Assembly (NCBI GenBank): GCA_934477985.1
Contig: CAKSOR010000026.1
Coordinates: 1-13,691 of the forward strand
From: an uncultured Eubacteriales bacterium
GTDB taxonomy: Bacteria; Bacillota; Clostridia; Oscillospirales; CAG-272
DNA: 13,691 nucleotides
Direction: 5' to 3'
Shown here: one piece after another, positions 6,114 to 13,632 of the stretch
Position numbering within the stretch: position 1 is the stretch's first letter
Layout: each line of letters opens with the position of its first letter
Position numbers and translations under genes: made by a program
Notes under the pieces: generated by a model
Databases searched by the model: none
Told to the model about the DNA's origin: nothing
The model's input: only the letters and a program-made list of their open reading frames with translations

Positions 6114-6150
6114 ATTCCCGTCCGTTTTTAAGCGGCGGGAATATTTTTTT
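6114..6150 (+). terminator. Rho-independent terminator after the zinc-ribbon gene
   Basis: ATTCCCG (6114-6120) and CCG (6122-6124) pair with CGG (6133-6135) and CGGGAAT (6136-6142), leaving one bulged T. ATTTTTTT follows. It separates the sigma/zinc-ribbon unit from rlmB. Confidence 0.85.
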
Positions 6151-6181
6151 GAATTTTTTATAAAAAATCCTCGCAAGGGTA

Positions 6182-6210
6182 TGTACAAAGTCGAAAAAGT
6201 GTGGTATAAT
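6182..6210 (+). promoter_or_regulatory. Promoter of rlmB
   Basis: TATAAT (6205-6210) preceded by TGG (extended -10), with TGTACA (6182-6187) 17 bases upstream as a partial -35. The start would be near 6217. This puts the alternative upstream start codon at 6213 outside the transcript and supports the ATG at 6270. Confidence 0.75.
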
Positions 6211-6269
6211 AGTTGAAAGGTATGTTCGCGCGCTTTCGCGGATGCCTAAATTTAAAAACAGGAATTACG

Positions 6270-7109
6270 ATGTATAATAAAAAGTTTGACAACAAAAGAA
6301 AATCTGACCGCAAGCCGGACAGATATACCGACCGCGCGGCTGAGAACGAAACCGCTCCGGACACTGAGGCTGAGGAGAACTCCTCGGTAATCTTCGGGCG
6401 CAACTCGGTGCTCGAGCTTCTGAAGACCGGACGCGCGATTGACAAGCTCTTCGTCCGCCGCGGCGACCGCGAGGGCTCGATCAACGTGATCGTCGCCGAG
6501 TGCGTCACCAGAAAGATACCCGTCGTTGAGGTCGAGAAGGCTAAGCTCGACTCGATGACCGACGGAATGAACCATCAGGGCGTCGTCGCGATGGCTGCGA
6601 TGAAGGAATACTCGACGATCGACGACATTCTGGCGATAGCCGCTGAACGCGGTGAGAAGCCGTTCATTGTCGTCGCCGACGAGATTGAGGATCCGCACAA
6701 TCTCGGCGCGCTTATCCGCTGTGCTGAGGGCGCGGGGGCTCACGGGCTGATAATCCCCAAGAGACGCTCGGCTGGGCTTACCTCGGTCGTCTGCAAGGCT
6801 TCGGCGGGGGCTTACGAGCATCTCGCGATCGCCAAGGTCGCTAACATCGCCTCGGCTCTCGACGAGCTCAAGGAGAAAAACGTCTGGGTCTACGGCGCGG
6901 AAGCCGGCGGCGCTTCGGTCTACGACACGAAGTTCGACAGCGCGACCGCGATCGTCGTCGGAAGCGAGGGTTTCGGAATCTCAAGGCTCGTGCGCGAGAA
7001 GTGCGATTTCATGGTCTCGATACCGATGTACGGCAAGGTAAACTCGTTCAACGTCTCCTGCGCCGCGGCTGTCATCCTCTGCGAGGCGGCACGGCAGCTG
7101 AGAGGCTGA
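6270..7109 (+). CDS. rlmB: 23S rRNA (guanosine-2'-O-)-methyltransferase RlmB-type, SpoU/TrmH family
   Basis: 279 residues. Family members transfer a methyl group from S-adenosylmethionine to a ribose 2'-OH of rRNA (RlmB: G2251 in E. coli numbering). Residues 1-37 are a charged, low-complexity tail. Residues about 39-115 form the SpoU substrate-binding domain (VIFGRNSVLELL, then MNHQGVVAMAA). Residues about 131-276 are the trefoil-knot SPOUT domain with all three motifs: EIEDPHNLGALIRCAE (138-153), IVVGSEGFGISRLV (228-241) and IPMYGKVNSFNVSCAAA (251-267). Catalytic Asn144 and Arg150 and the motif 2 and 3 residues are present, so it should be active. AGGA lies 6 bases before ATG 6270. The gene probably continues into the 7202 gene, since no terminator lies between. 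A related TrmH-type target cannot be excluded. Confidence 0.92.
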   Translation: MYNKKFDNKRKSDRKPDRYTDRAAENETAPDTEAEENSSVIFGRNSVLELLKTGRAIDKLFVRRGDREGSINVIVAECVTRKIPVVEVEKAKLDSMTDGMNHQGVVAMAAMKEYSTIDDILAIAAERGEKPFIVVADEIEDPHNLGALIRCAEGAGAHGLIIPKRRSAGLTSVVCKASAGAYEHLAIAKVANIASALDELKEKNVWVYGAEAGGASVYDTKFDSATAIVVGSEGFGISRLVREKCDFMVSIPMYGKVNSFNVSCAAAVILCEAARQLRG

Positions 7110-7201
7110 GGACATAACAGGATTTCCGATGAACGCTTGTCGTGGTCGGAGATGTCTTACGACTAACAAGGCGGTCGCAAGCCCGCCGGAAAGGATACAC
7201 A
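7110..7201 (+). other. Gap between rlmB and the pseudo-ATPase gene with small hairpins
   Basis: GTCGT (about 7139-7143) can pair with ACGAC (about 7159-7163), and GGCGG (7170-7174) with CCGCC (7183-7187). The second hairpin sits directly before the SD AAAGGA of the next gene. Neither is followed by a T-run, and no promoter is visible, so read-through from rlmB is likely. The hairpins could tune translation of the downstream gene. Confidence 0.35.
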
Positions 7202-9892
7202 ATGCGCAGTAATGATGCGGAGAAGCGCGGAAATGATCGCCGCGAGGAGATCTCTGCCGACGATCTGCTGGCGCTTTTACACAAGAGCGTGGATCAACCG
7301 AAAAAGCCGGTTGACAAAAAGCCGGTCTCAAAGCAGATCAGTGCCTCGTCGCCCAGGGCGGCGGCGCTGAAGATTGACGACTCGGTCTATGACGACGCGC
7401 GGCGCGAGCTCCTTCCCGAGAATGACGACGCTGACGTCGACATCGAGGAGCTCATAAACAAGTTCATTAAAACTCCTGCGAAGAAGCCGGAGGTCGACGA
7501 GTCAAAGGACATCGTCCGCGAGGTCTCGCGCCCGGTCGACGACGATGACGTCAAGGTCTTCGAGCCGCCGGTCAAGGAGGCTCAGAAGCCTGAGACCGAA
7601 CCTGAGGAAGAGCCTGTCGCGCCGGATCCGGAAGTTCAGGAAGAGCCGGTCGGACAGGTCAGCGACGATCCCGACGCGTGGATCGAATCGGATGTCGAGA
7701 TCCCGGAGGATGAGACACAGCCCGGCGGAACGCTCGATTTCGAGCCGACTGACGACGAGGAGCTTACCGACGTGACGCCCGCCGAAACCGGCGAGTTCGC
7801 CGCGGTCGGAGAAAACGAAGAGATTCCGGAGGATTCCGCCGGGGATATTCCCGACGAACCGACGCCCGCCGGACGGACGGCAGTATTCGACATCGCCAGG
7901 GTCAAGGAGGTCTCGGACGCTCCCGCGCTGCCGGTTGAATCGGCGGCTACCGAGGTGTTCGACAAAATAAGCCCGGAGTCGGACCCCGTGGCGGCGAAGA
8001 AATCGAAGATCTACGGTCAGCCCGACGCCGACGAGATCGACCAGACCGATCTCAACCTGATGATCGCGTTCGGTATGAACGACGAGCTCAAGGACAAGGT
8101 CGGCGAGAAGAAGGCTTCGGACATCGAGGCTGACCTCGAGAAGAAGAGCGAGGAGACGATGCAGATTCAGAGCATCGGCAGCCAATACGAGTACACCGAC
8201 CGCGCTCAGAACACCGAGATACTTATGAAGTTCAAATCGGATTATTACTGGGGCATCGGACGCATAGCTCTCGCGGTCGTCATGTTCGTGACGCTCTTCT
8301 GGATTGAGAACTGCTCGCTCTTCGGATGGCAGCTCCCGGCTTTCATGCGCCCCGAGTCCTACCCGGTCGTCTACGCGATGGTCGATTTGCAGTTCATCGT
8401 CCTCTGCGGCGCTTTGGTCATACGGCAGGTCATAACCGGCGTCAAGAACATGCTGACGCTCAAACCGACGCCCGAGAGCCTGACGGCTTTCAGTCTGATC
8501 GTATCGATTGTCTACACGATAATCGCCTGCCTGATCGCGCCCAGAGCCGGATTCGCGCTCTACAATCTTCCGACGGCGGCGGCTGTCGTGCTCGCGCTGA
8601 TCTATGAGTTCATGAACCTCAAGCGCGCGGTATTCGGCTTCAATGTCGTCTCTTCAAAGCGAAAGAAGTTCGTCGTCTCGCCGGTCTCGGACGCCACCGA
8701 GACGCTCGAGCGCGAGATATTCAGCGACTATGTCCCGGCTGACTCGAAGATAATCCGCGTCACGAAGACCGATTTCGTCGATGGATTCTTCGCGAAGGTC
8801 GATGGCGAGCAGATTCCGCGCCCGATCATCGGCATTCTGATGCCGGTCGTGCTGGTAATCGCCGCGGCGTTCTTCTTCCTCAGCTATTTCAGGACTCAGA
8901 ATGTCTACACATCCTTAACGATGTCCTTCCTGACGATCACGGCGACGATCCCGCTGACCGCGTTTGTCATCTACAGCCTGCCGTATTACAGAGCCTCAAA
9001 GCGCGCCTACGACGCGGACAGCGCCGTCATCGGAGACAGCGCGTTCAGCGATTTCGCGGGTTCGGCGGTCATTTCGTTCGAGGACAAGGAAGTTTTCCCC
9101 GCGGGCGGCGTCAAGGTCACCAGCATTAAAGTTTACGGCAACAACCGCATAGACGAGATAATCTACAATCTCGCCAGCGCCTTCATCAAGGTCGGCGGAC
9201 CGCTCGCCGAGGTCTTCAGCCAGGCTACGCACGATCTCGGTCATTCCGAGAACGTCGAGATCGAGTCGGTCGAGGAGGACGGCTTCACGGTCACTATCGA
9301 CGATATATCTGTGCATCTCGGAAAGGCTTCCTACATGGAGCGCCTTGATTTCGAGCCTCCGTATGATCCCGAGGACAAGCGCATCGAGGCAGCTACGATC
9401 GGCATTCTCTACGTCGCTTATCAGGGCGAGCTCGCCGCGAAGGTCTATGTGCAGTACACGATAGACAACGAGTTCGAGAAGATACTGAATCAGCTCTACA
9501 AGACCGGAATGTGCGTCGGAATCAAATCGTTCGACCCGAACATCGACGATATGCTGCTCGCCAAGAAGCTCAAGGCGATGAAGTACCCCGTGAAGGTCAT
9601 CCGCTCGAAGACCGTCGAGGACATCCCGCACACCTCGCCGAGATGCGACAGCGGCATCGTCTCGAAGCGCTCGGTCAAGGAGCTTCTGCGCACCGTCGCG
9701 TCCTGCGAGCGGGTCAGCGGCGCTATCCGCACGAGCTTTATCTTCAAGATACTCGCGATGCTTCTTGGTGTCGTCGTGATGGTCTTCGTGCTCTTCTTCA
9801 ACGCCGAGCCGTTCGTGAAGTCGATTTACGCGGTCGCGTACCAGCTTATCTGGGTAGCGCTCGTCACGCTCGTCACGCGGTTATCAGTCTGA
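7202..9892 (+). CDS. Catalytically dead P1B-type ATPase-like membrane protein with long acidic disordered N terminus
   Basis: 896 residues; function unknown. Residues 1 to about 335 are acidic, rich in Pro/Glu/Asp and probably disordered, with three short helix-like islands (SADDLLALLHKS 18-29, DIEELINKFI 80-89, DLNLMIAFGMNDEL 283-296). Eight hydrophobic segments lie at about 351-369, 395-413, 427-447, 456-472, 543-562, 570-592, 846-866 and 871-891. This 4-2-2 grouping is the P1B heavy-metal ATPase layout. The small loop (473-542) is a shrunken actuator domain without TGES. CPC is replaced by IPL (583-585). The DKTGT region reads SFEDKEVFPAGG (625-636): D628 and K629 remain but TGT is gone. 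HP is replaced by GPLAE (666-670), TGDN by SFDP (776-779), and GDGxND is absent. ATPase-like remnants (GFTVTIDDISVHLGKASYM 694-712; ATIGILYVAYQGELAAKVYV 731-750) support the homology. ATG 7202 follows AAGGA. It probably shares the rlmB transcript. I infer a regulatory, scaffold or binding role without ATP-driven pumping. Confidence 0.72.
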   Translation: MRSNDAEKRGNDRREEISADDLLALLHKSVDQPKKPVDKKPVSKQISASSPRAAALKIDDSVYDDARRELLPENDDADVDIEELINKFIKTPAKKPEVDESKDIVREVSRPVDDDDVKVFEPPVKEAQKPETEPEEEPVAPDPEVQEEPVGQVSDDPDAWIESDVEIPEDETQPGGTLDFEPTDDEELTDVTPAETGEFAAVGENEEIPEDSAGDIPDEPTPAGRTAVFDIARVKEVSDAPALPVESAATEVFDKISPESDPVAAKKSKIYGQPDADEIDQTDLNLMIAFGMNDELKDKVGEKKASDIEADLEKKSEETMQIQSIGSQYEYTDRAQNTEILMKFKSDYYWGIGRIALAVVMFVTLFWIENCSLFGWQLPAFMRPESYPVVYAMVDLQFIVLCGALVIRQVITGVKNMLTLKPTPESLTAFSLIVSIVYTIIACLIAPRAGFALYNLPTAAAVVLALIYEFMNLKRAVFGFNVVSSKRKKFVVSPVSDATETLEREIFSDYVPADSKIIRVTKTDFVDGFFAKVDGEQIPRPIIGILMPVVLVIAAAFFFLSYFRTQNVYTSLTMSFLTITATIPLTAFVIYSLPYYRASKRAYDADSAVIGDSAFSDFAGSAVISFEDKEVFPAGGVKVTSIKVYGNNRIDEIIYNLASAFIKVGGPLAEVFSQATHDLGHSENVEIESVEEDGFTVTIDDISVHLGKASYMERLDFEPPYDPEDKRIEAATIGILYVAYQGELAAKVYVQYTIDNEFEKILNQLYKTGMCVGIKSFDPNIDDMLLAKKLKAMKYPVKVIRSKTVEDIPHTSPRCDSGIVSKRSVKELLRTVASCERVSGAIRTSFIFKILAMLLGVVVMVFVLFFNAEPFVKSIYAVAYQLIWVALVTLVTRLSV

Positions 9893-9898
9893 ATCATC

Positions 9899-9931
9899 GG
9901 GAATGTCGTTCGTTCGGCATTCCCAATTTTT
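9899..9931 (+). terminator. Probable terminator or attenuator before the radical-SAM gene
   Basis: GGGAATG (9899-9905) pairs with CATTCCC (9918-9924), then AATTTTT follows. The stem is 7 bp with a 12-base loop. It lies 6 bases past the upstream stop codon and immediately before the SD GAAAGGAAAG of the next gene, so it may act as a partial terminator. Confidence 0.6.
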
Positions 9932-9945
9932 GAAAGGAAAGTTCT

Positions 9946-11811
9946 ATGGATAAAATTTCTCCGAAGACCGCCGCCGAACGGCTTCTCAAACGCGTCGAAA
10001 AGCCCGGTCGCTACACCGGCGGCGAGTTCGGTCAGGTCATCAAGGACAAGGCGGACGTCAAGGCGCGGTTCGCGTTCTGCTTCCCGGATACGTATGAGAT
10101 CGGAATGTCGAATCTCGGAATCCGCATTCTCTACGGCTCGATAAACCAGTACGACGATCTCTGGTGCGAGCGGGTGTACGCGCCCTGGACCGACATGGAA
10201 GCCGAGATGCGCAAGTACAAAATCCCGCTCTACGCGCATGAGAGCGGCGACGCGCTGTCGGATTTCGATTTTGTCGGATTCACGCTGCAATACGAGCTCT
10301 GCTACTCGAACGTCGTCAACATGCTCGACCTCGGCGGAATCCCGCTGCTCGCCTCTGAGCGCGGCGACGACTGCCCGATAGTCGTCGGCGGCGGTCCGTG
10401 CACCTACAACGCCGAGCCGGTCGCGGATTTCTTCGACGCTTTCTCGATCGGAGAGGGTGAGGAGGCTCTGCCCGAGATGATGCGGCTCTATGTCGACATG
10501 AAGGAGGCCGGGACTTACTCGAGAAAGGCTTTCCTGCACGAGCTCGCGAAGTTGCCGGGATTCTATGTACCGTCGCTCTATGAGGTCACCTACAACGATG
10601 ACGGCACGGTGAAGGCTTACACGCCGGTCTACGACGACATCCCGACGCGGATAACCAAGCGGATAATCAAGGACCTCGACAAGGTCTATTACCCCGAGAA
10701 GCTGGTCATTCCATTCATAGACACGGTTCAGGACCGCATTGTGCTCGAGGTCTACCGCGGATGTATTCGCGGATGCCGGTTCTGCCAGGCGGGAATGGTC
10801 TACCGTCCGATACGCGAGAAGAGCGTTGACGTGCTTGACCGCTGCGCGAAGATACTCTACGAAGCCACCGGTTACGATGAAATTTCGCTCTCGTCGCTCT
10901 CGATCTCGGATTACTCGCACATCGACGAGCTGTGCGACACGCTCCTCAGATGGACCGACGACGCGAAGGTGAATCTCTCGCTCCCGTCGATGCGAGTCGA
11001 CAGCTTCACCAAAGAGCTTATGGAAAAAATCTCTACTGTCCGCACCGGCGGAATCACTTTTGCTCCCGAGGCGGGAACACAGCGCCTCCGCGACGCGATA
11101 AACAAGAATGTGGTTGAGGAAGACCTCATCCGCGCCTGCCGCGTCGCTTTCGAGGCCGGGAAGAGTACGGTAAAACTTTATTTCATGATGGGACTGCCGA
11201 CCGAGACGCTCGAGGACGTCGAGGGAATCGGAGTTCTGGCGCGTCACGTTCTCGACACCTACTACGAGGTCACACGCGGGGGCAAGGGACGCCGTTCGCC
11301 GACCGTCACGATCTCATGCTCCTGCTTCATTCCGAAGCCCTTCACGGCTTTCCAGTGGGAGCCGCAGAACACGCTCGAGGAGCTGCGCGAAAAGCAGCAG
11401 CATCTGCGCTCGAAAATCACCGACCCGAAGATAAAGTTCAACTATCACGACGCCGAGGTCTGCCGTCTTGAGGCGGTTTTCGCGCGCGGAGACCGGAGAC
11501 TCTCAAAGTCGCTTCTGAGGGCGCATGAGAAAGGCGTGAGATTCGACAGCTGGGAGGAGTTCTTTGACTACGATGGCTGGATGAAGATATTTGAGGAGTG
11601 CGGCATCGATCCGGATTTCTACGCGACACGCGAGTTCGGCGAGGACGAGGTGCTGCCGTGGGACATCATAAACTGCGGCGTCACGAAGGAATTCCTGCTC
11701 CGCGAGCGCCACAACGCGCATATTTCGAAGACGAACAAGAACTGTAAGGAGCAGTGCACCGGATGCGGCGCGAACTGCCTTGGAGGTGAGAGAACATGGT
11801 GCAAGAGATAA
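9946..11811 (+). CDS. TIGR03960-family B12-binding-like radical SAM protein
   Basis: 621 residues. Family members are radical-SAM enzymes of unknown reaction, thought to act on RNA or a ribosome-related target because of their neighbours. The N terminus (about 30-200) is a cobalamin-binding-like Rossmann domain: FPDTYEIGMSNLGIRILYG, then VVGGGPCTYNAEPVADFFD, and IGEGEEALPE. It lacks the classic Asp-x-His cobalamin motif. The radical-SAM core begins at EVYRGCIRGCRFCQAG (268-283), with Cys273, Cys277 and Cys280 binding the 4Fe-4S cluster. It continues with ISLSSLSISDYSHI, SLPSMRVDSF, TFAPEAGTQRLRDAIN and KLYFMMGLPTET. A C-terminal cysteine group (C600, C604, C607, C611, C619) looks like a second metal site. 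ATG 9946 follows GAAAGGAAAG. The 3' end overlaps the DUF2344 gene by 16 bases, indicating coupled translation. Family assignment is firm; substrate is unknown. Confidence 0.92.
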   Translation: MDKISPKTAAERLLKRVEKPGRYTGGEFGQVIKDKADVKARFAFCFPDTYEIGMSNLGIRILYGSINQYDDLWCERVYAPWTDMEAEMRKYKIPLYAHESGDALSDFDFVGFTLQYELCYSNVVNMLDLGGIPLLASERGDDCPIVVGGGPCTYNAEPVADFFDAFSIGEGEEALPEMMRLYVDMKEAGTYSRKAFLHELAKLPGFYVPSLYEVTYNDDGTVKAYTPVYDDIPTRITKRIIKDLDKVYYPEKLVIPFIDTVQDRIVLEVYRGCIRGCRFCQAGMVYRPIREKSVDVLDRCAKILYEATGYDEISLSSLSISDYSHIDELCDTLLRWTDDAKVNLSLPSMRVDSFTKELMEKISTVRTGGITFAPEAGTQRLRDAINKNVVEEDLIRACRVAFEAGKSTVKLYFMMGLPTETLEDVEGIGVLARHVLDTYYEVTRGGKGRRSPTVTISCSCFIPKPFTAFQWEPQNTLEELREKQQHLRSKITDPKIKFNYHDAEVCRLEAVFARGDRRLSKSLLRAHEKGVRFDSWEEFFDYDGWMKIFEECGIDPDFYATREFGEDEVLPWDIINCGVTKEFLLRERHNAHISKTNKNCKEQCTGCGANCLGGERTWCKR

Positions 11812-12515
11812 ACTTTGATGTGGTCACGGCGACTCCCGACAAGCCGCTGCCCATACGCGCGAAATTCTACAAGATCGGAATGCTCCAGTATATCTCGCAC
11901 CTCGATCTCGTGCGGACGATGACGCGTATCCTTGTGCGCTCCGGGATACCGGCGTGGTATTCGCAGGGCTTCAATCCGCGGCTCAAGCTGACATTCGGCA
12001 TGCCGCTGTCGATCGGAACACAGAGCGAGCGCGAGTTCTTCGACATCCGCCTGACCGCGCCGATGAGCCCCGACGAGATAAAGTCGCGCATCAACCGCGC
12101 GCTGACCGATGAGCTTCAGGTGACCGACGTCTATCTGAGCGATCTGAAGTTCAGCGAGATCGCCTGGGCGGAGTACGAGATAAAGATGACCTCGCCGAAG
12201 CTGTCCGCCGACACCGCGCAGGCGCTGACCGCGCTCTGCACGAACCCGCTTATCATCACAAAGCACGGCAAGGCGGGCGACAGGGAGGTCGACATTTCGC
12301 CGAACATCAGCCTGCGTTCCTGCCACTTTGAGGAGGGAAGTCTGACTCTGCGCGCGCTGCTCTCGGCTGACAGCGCGAATTACGTGAACCCCGAGTACCT
12401 GATGGACGCGGCGGAGAGCCGGCTCGGACTGAAATTTGAAGACCCGTTCCACGAGTACTACACGGTGATAAGAAAAGAAGTCTATCTCGCTGACAAGACG
12501 ACGATCTTCCGCTAA
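11796..12515 (+). CDS. TIGR03936/DUF2344 radical SAM-linked protein
   Basis: 239 residues, the standard partner of TIGR03960 radical-SAM proteins, sometimes fused to them. Hallmark segments are PIRAKFYKIGMLQYISHLDLVR (in outline, residues 19-40) and RSGIPAWYSQGFNPRLKLTFG (48-68), then MPLSIGTQSEREFFDI. These resemble pseudouridine-synthase-like or RNA-handling folds in family descriptions, but the activity is unknown. GGAGGTGAG lies upstream of ATG 11796, inside the end of the radical-SAM gene. In many Clostridia the pair is followed by an RNase E/G gene and ribosomal protein genes rplU and rpmA. Here a convergent gene lies directly downstream, sharing the stop-codon bases, so that cluster is broken. 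Confidence 0.9.
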   Translation: MVQEINFDVVTATPDKPLPIRAKFYKIGMLQYISHLDLVRTMTRILVRSGIPAWYSQGFNPRLKLTFGMPLSIGTQSEREFFDIRLTAPMSPDEIKSRINRALTDELQVTDVYLSDLKFSEIAWAEYEIKMTSPKLSADTAQALTALCTNPLIITKHGKAGDREVDISPNISLRSCHFEEGSLTLRALLSADSANYVNPEYLMDAAESRLGLKFEDPFHEYYTVIRKEVYLADKTTIFR

Positions 12516-12856
12516 AGGATATTGCCGAGCGTCAGGCGCTGCGCGTCGGCTATGTGTGTGAGCGCGTTTCTGAACTCGTTCAGCTTCGCGTTGAAGTCGT
12601 CGCCGCCAGGATCGCTCACAAGGTCGCACAGCGCGTCCTCAGCGCGGTCAAGCTCGCTCCGGTTGACCGAGAGGGAGAGAATATCACGGCAGTCCTGCCA
12701 GCCCGAGAGAAGGCTCTCGAGCGCGGGACTGCCTTTTTCTACCTCATCGCAGAGGATGAGGAGGTCGCCGGTCTTGTTCGTGACCCAGACCGAGTTCCAG
12801 ATTATCAGCCCGATCATTATAAGAAGAATTGTCGAGGCGGTTATGAACGATCGCAT
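12512..12856 (-). CDS. DUF4363 family protein, single-pass membrane anchor
   Basis: 114 residues. One N-terminal membrane segment (about 6-24) is followed by a helical extracytoplasmic region of about 85 residues, giving the size and form of DUF4363, a Bacillota family of unknown function. Regularly spaced Leu and acidic residues (LLILCDEVEKGSPALESLL, then LDRAEDALCDLV) suggest a helical bundle. Its start overlaps the end of the DUF421 gene by 16 bases, so the two are translationally coupled and likely act together at the membrane. Its stop codon overlaps the convergent DUF2344 stop (12512-12515). DUF421 and DUF4363 genes often sit side by side in Clostridia. Confidence 0.8.
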   Translation of the reverse strand: MRSFITASTILLIMIGLIIWNSVWVTNKTGDLLILCDEVEKGSPALESLLSGWQDCRDILSLSVNRSELDRAEDALCDLVSDPGGDDFNAKLNEFRNALTHIADAQRLTLGNIL

Positions 12857-13518
12857 CGCAGTGTCAGCGCCTCCTTTCCGGCGTCATCGACCGTGAAGAG
12901 CAGGACGTCGCAAAGCTCGGCGTTGAGCTTTTTCAGGCGGTCGGTCAGCCATTTGCGGTCTTTTTTTATCAGGGCGAGGTCAAAATCGCTGATTTTTGAG
13001 TCGACAACAACGGCATGCGCGATGCCAGACTCGGTTATGGCCTGATTAAGGTCATAGGCGGACGGCGGCTGTACGCGCTTTTTCTGAATGACCGAAAGCT
13101 GACCGTTGTGCTCAAGGATGGCGTATTCGACGTCGGCGATGTCGGCGACTCCGGCGACGCGGAGCTGCGAGAGGAGCTCCTCAAGGCTCATTCGGACCTT
13201 CAGGAGTTCATTCGGACGGAGTTTTCCGCGCGAGATCAGGATGTTCGGCTTTCCGTCGAATATCGGCTTGAGAAATGGCACGCGCGTCACGGCGAACGAG
13301 AGGATGACCTCGATCGAGATCAGAGCGCCGATCGGTATGACCGCGAAGACAAGCGGAATGCGGTCGTCGGCGATCGGCTGGGCGGCGAGCTCGGAGAGAA
13401 GGATAGTCGTGACGAGTTCTGAGACCTGCATTTCGCCGATCTGACGTTTGCCCATTACGCGCATCGTGGTAAGAAGTATGGTGTAAATAAGGAAAACACG
13501 GATCAGAATTGTTAGCAT
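12841..13518 (-). CDS. DUF421 (YetF/YrbG-like) membrane protein
   Basis: 225 residues. Three hydrophobic segments (about 3-18, 33-47, 55-77) are followed by a cytosolic two-part domain, the DUF421 layout. Family motifs seen are MGKRQIGEMQVSELV (22-36), FDGKPNILISRGKL (87-100), MSLEELLSQLR (110-120) and VEYAILEHNGQLSV (130-143). DUF421 proteins occur in spores of Bacillus and Clostridia, and one mobile-operon member (2Duf) is linked to spore heat resistance. A spore role here is inferred, not shown. ATG 13518 is chosen for AGGAGG eight bases upstream; 26 further in-frame residues to 13596 would be translated from the promoter region and do not look like protein. DUF4363 follows in overlap. Confidence 0.9.
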   Translation of the reverse strand: MLTILIRVFLIYTILLTTMRVMGKRQIGEMQVSELVTTILLSELAAQPIADDRIPLVFAVIPIGALISIEVILSFAVTRVPFLKPIFDGKPNILISRGKLRPNELLKVRMSLEELLSQLRVAGVADIADVEYAILEHNGQLSVIQKKRVQPPSAYDLNQAITESGIAHAVVVDSKISDFDLALIKKDRKWLTDRLKKLNAELCDVLLFTVDDAGKEALTLRCDRS

Positions 13519-13544
13519 ATGTGAACCTCCTACAATAGAATTTA

Positions 13545-13556
13545 CTTTAATTAAAG
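13545..13556. repeat. 12-bp perfect palindrome in the divergent region
   Basis: CTTTAATTAAAG reads the same on both strands. It lies 26 bases upstream of the DUF421 start and 48 bases from the -35 of the rightward promoter, a good place for an operator. It is AT-rich, so chance is possible. Confidence 0.35.
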
Positions 13557-13603
13557 GGTATATGCACGCAATCAATAAATCGGAAAAAAATCGCAAAACG
13601 GGC

Positions 13604-13632
13604 TTGACAAATCGCGCGGGATGTGATATAAT
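13604..13632 (+). promoter_or_regulatory. Consensus sigma-A promoter for the gene beyond the right edge
   Basis: TTGACA (13604-13609), 17 bases, TATAAT (13627-13632). Transcription should begin near 13639. The GC-rich leader continues to the window end, where GGAGAGG (13685-13691) may be the ribosome binding site of the next gene. The gene itself is not in the window. Confidence 0.88.

Noticed and set aside
7142..7201. GTG start 20 codons upstream for the pseudo-ATPase gene
   Set aside because: No SD upstream, and the stretch contains hairpins; ATG 7202 has AAGGA at good spacing.
7202..9892. Active heavy-metal exporting ATPase
   Set aside because: The topology fits, but TGES, CPx, the TGT of DKTGT, HP and GDGxND are all missing, so ATP-driven transport is not expected.
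9826..11247. 473-codon open frame antisense to the radical-SAM gene
   Set aside because: It is antisense to well-conserved radical-SAM motifs, has no recognisable domain or SD, and has shadow-like composition.
11619..12629. 336-codon minus-strand frame over the DUF2344 gene
   Set aside because: Arg/Leu/His-rich shadow; the plus-strand frame carries family motifs and a strong SD.
13536..13565. Sporulation-type promoter for DUF421: GCATA (13565-13561), 18 bases, AATTCTA (13542-13536), minus strand
   Set aside because: The pattern resembles sigma-G, but transcription would start at about 13529, inside the AGGAGG ribosome binding site (13531-13526), so the message would lose its SD.
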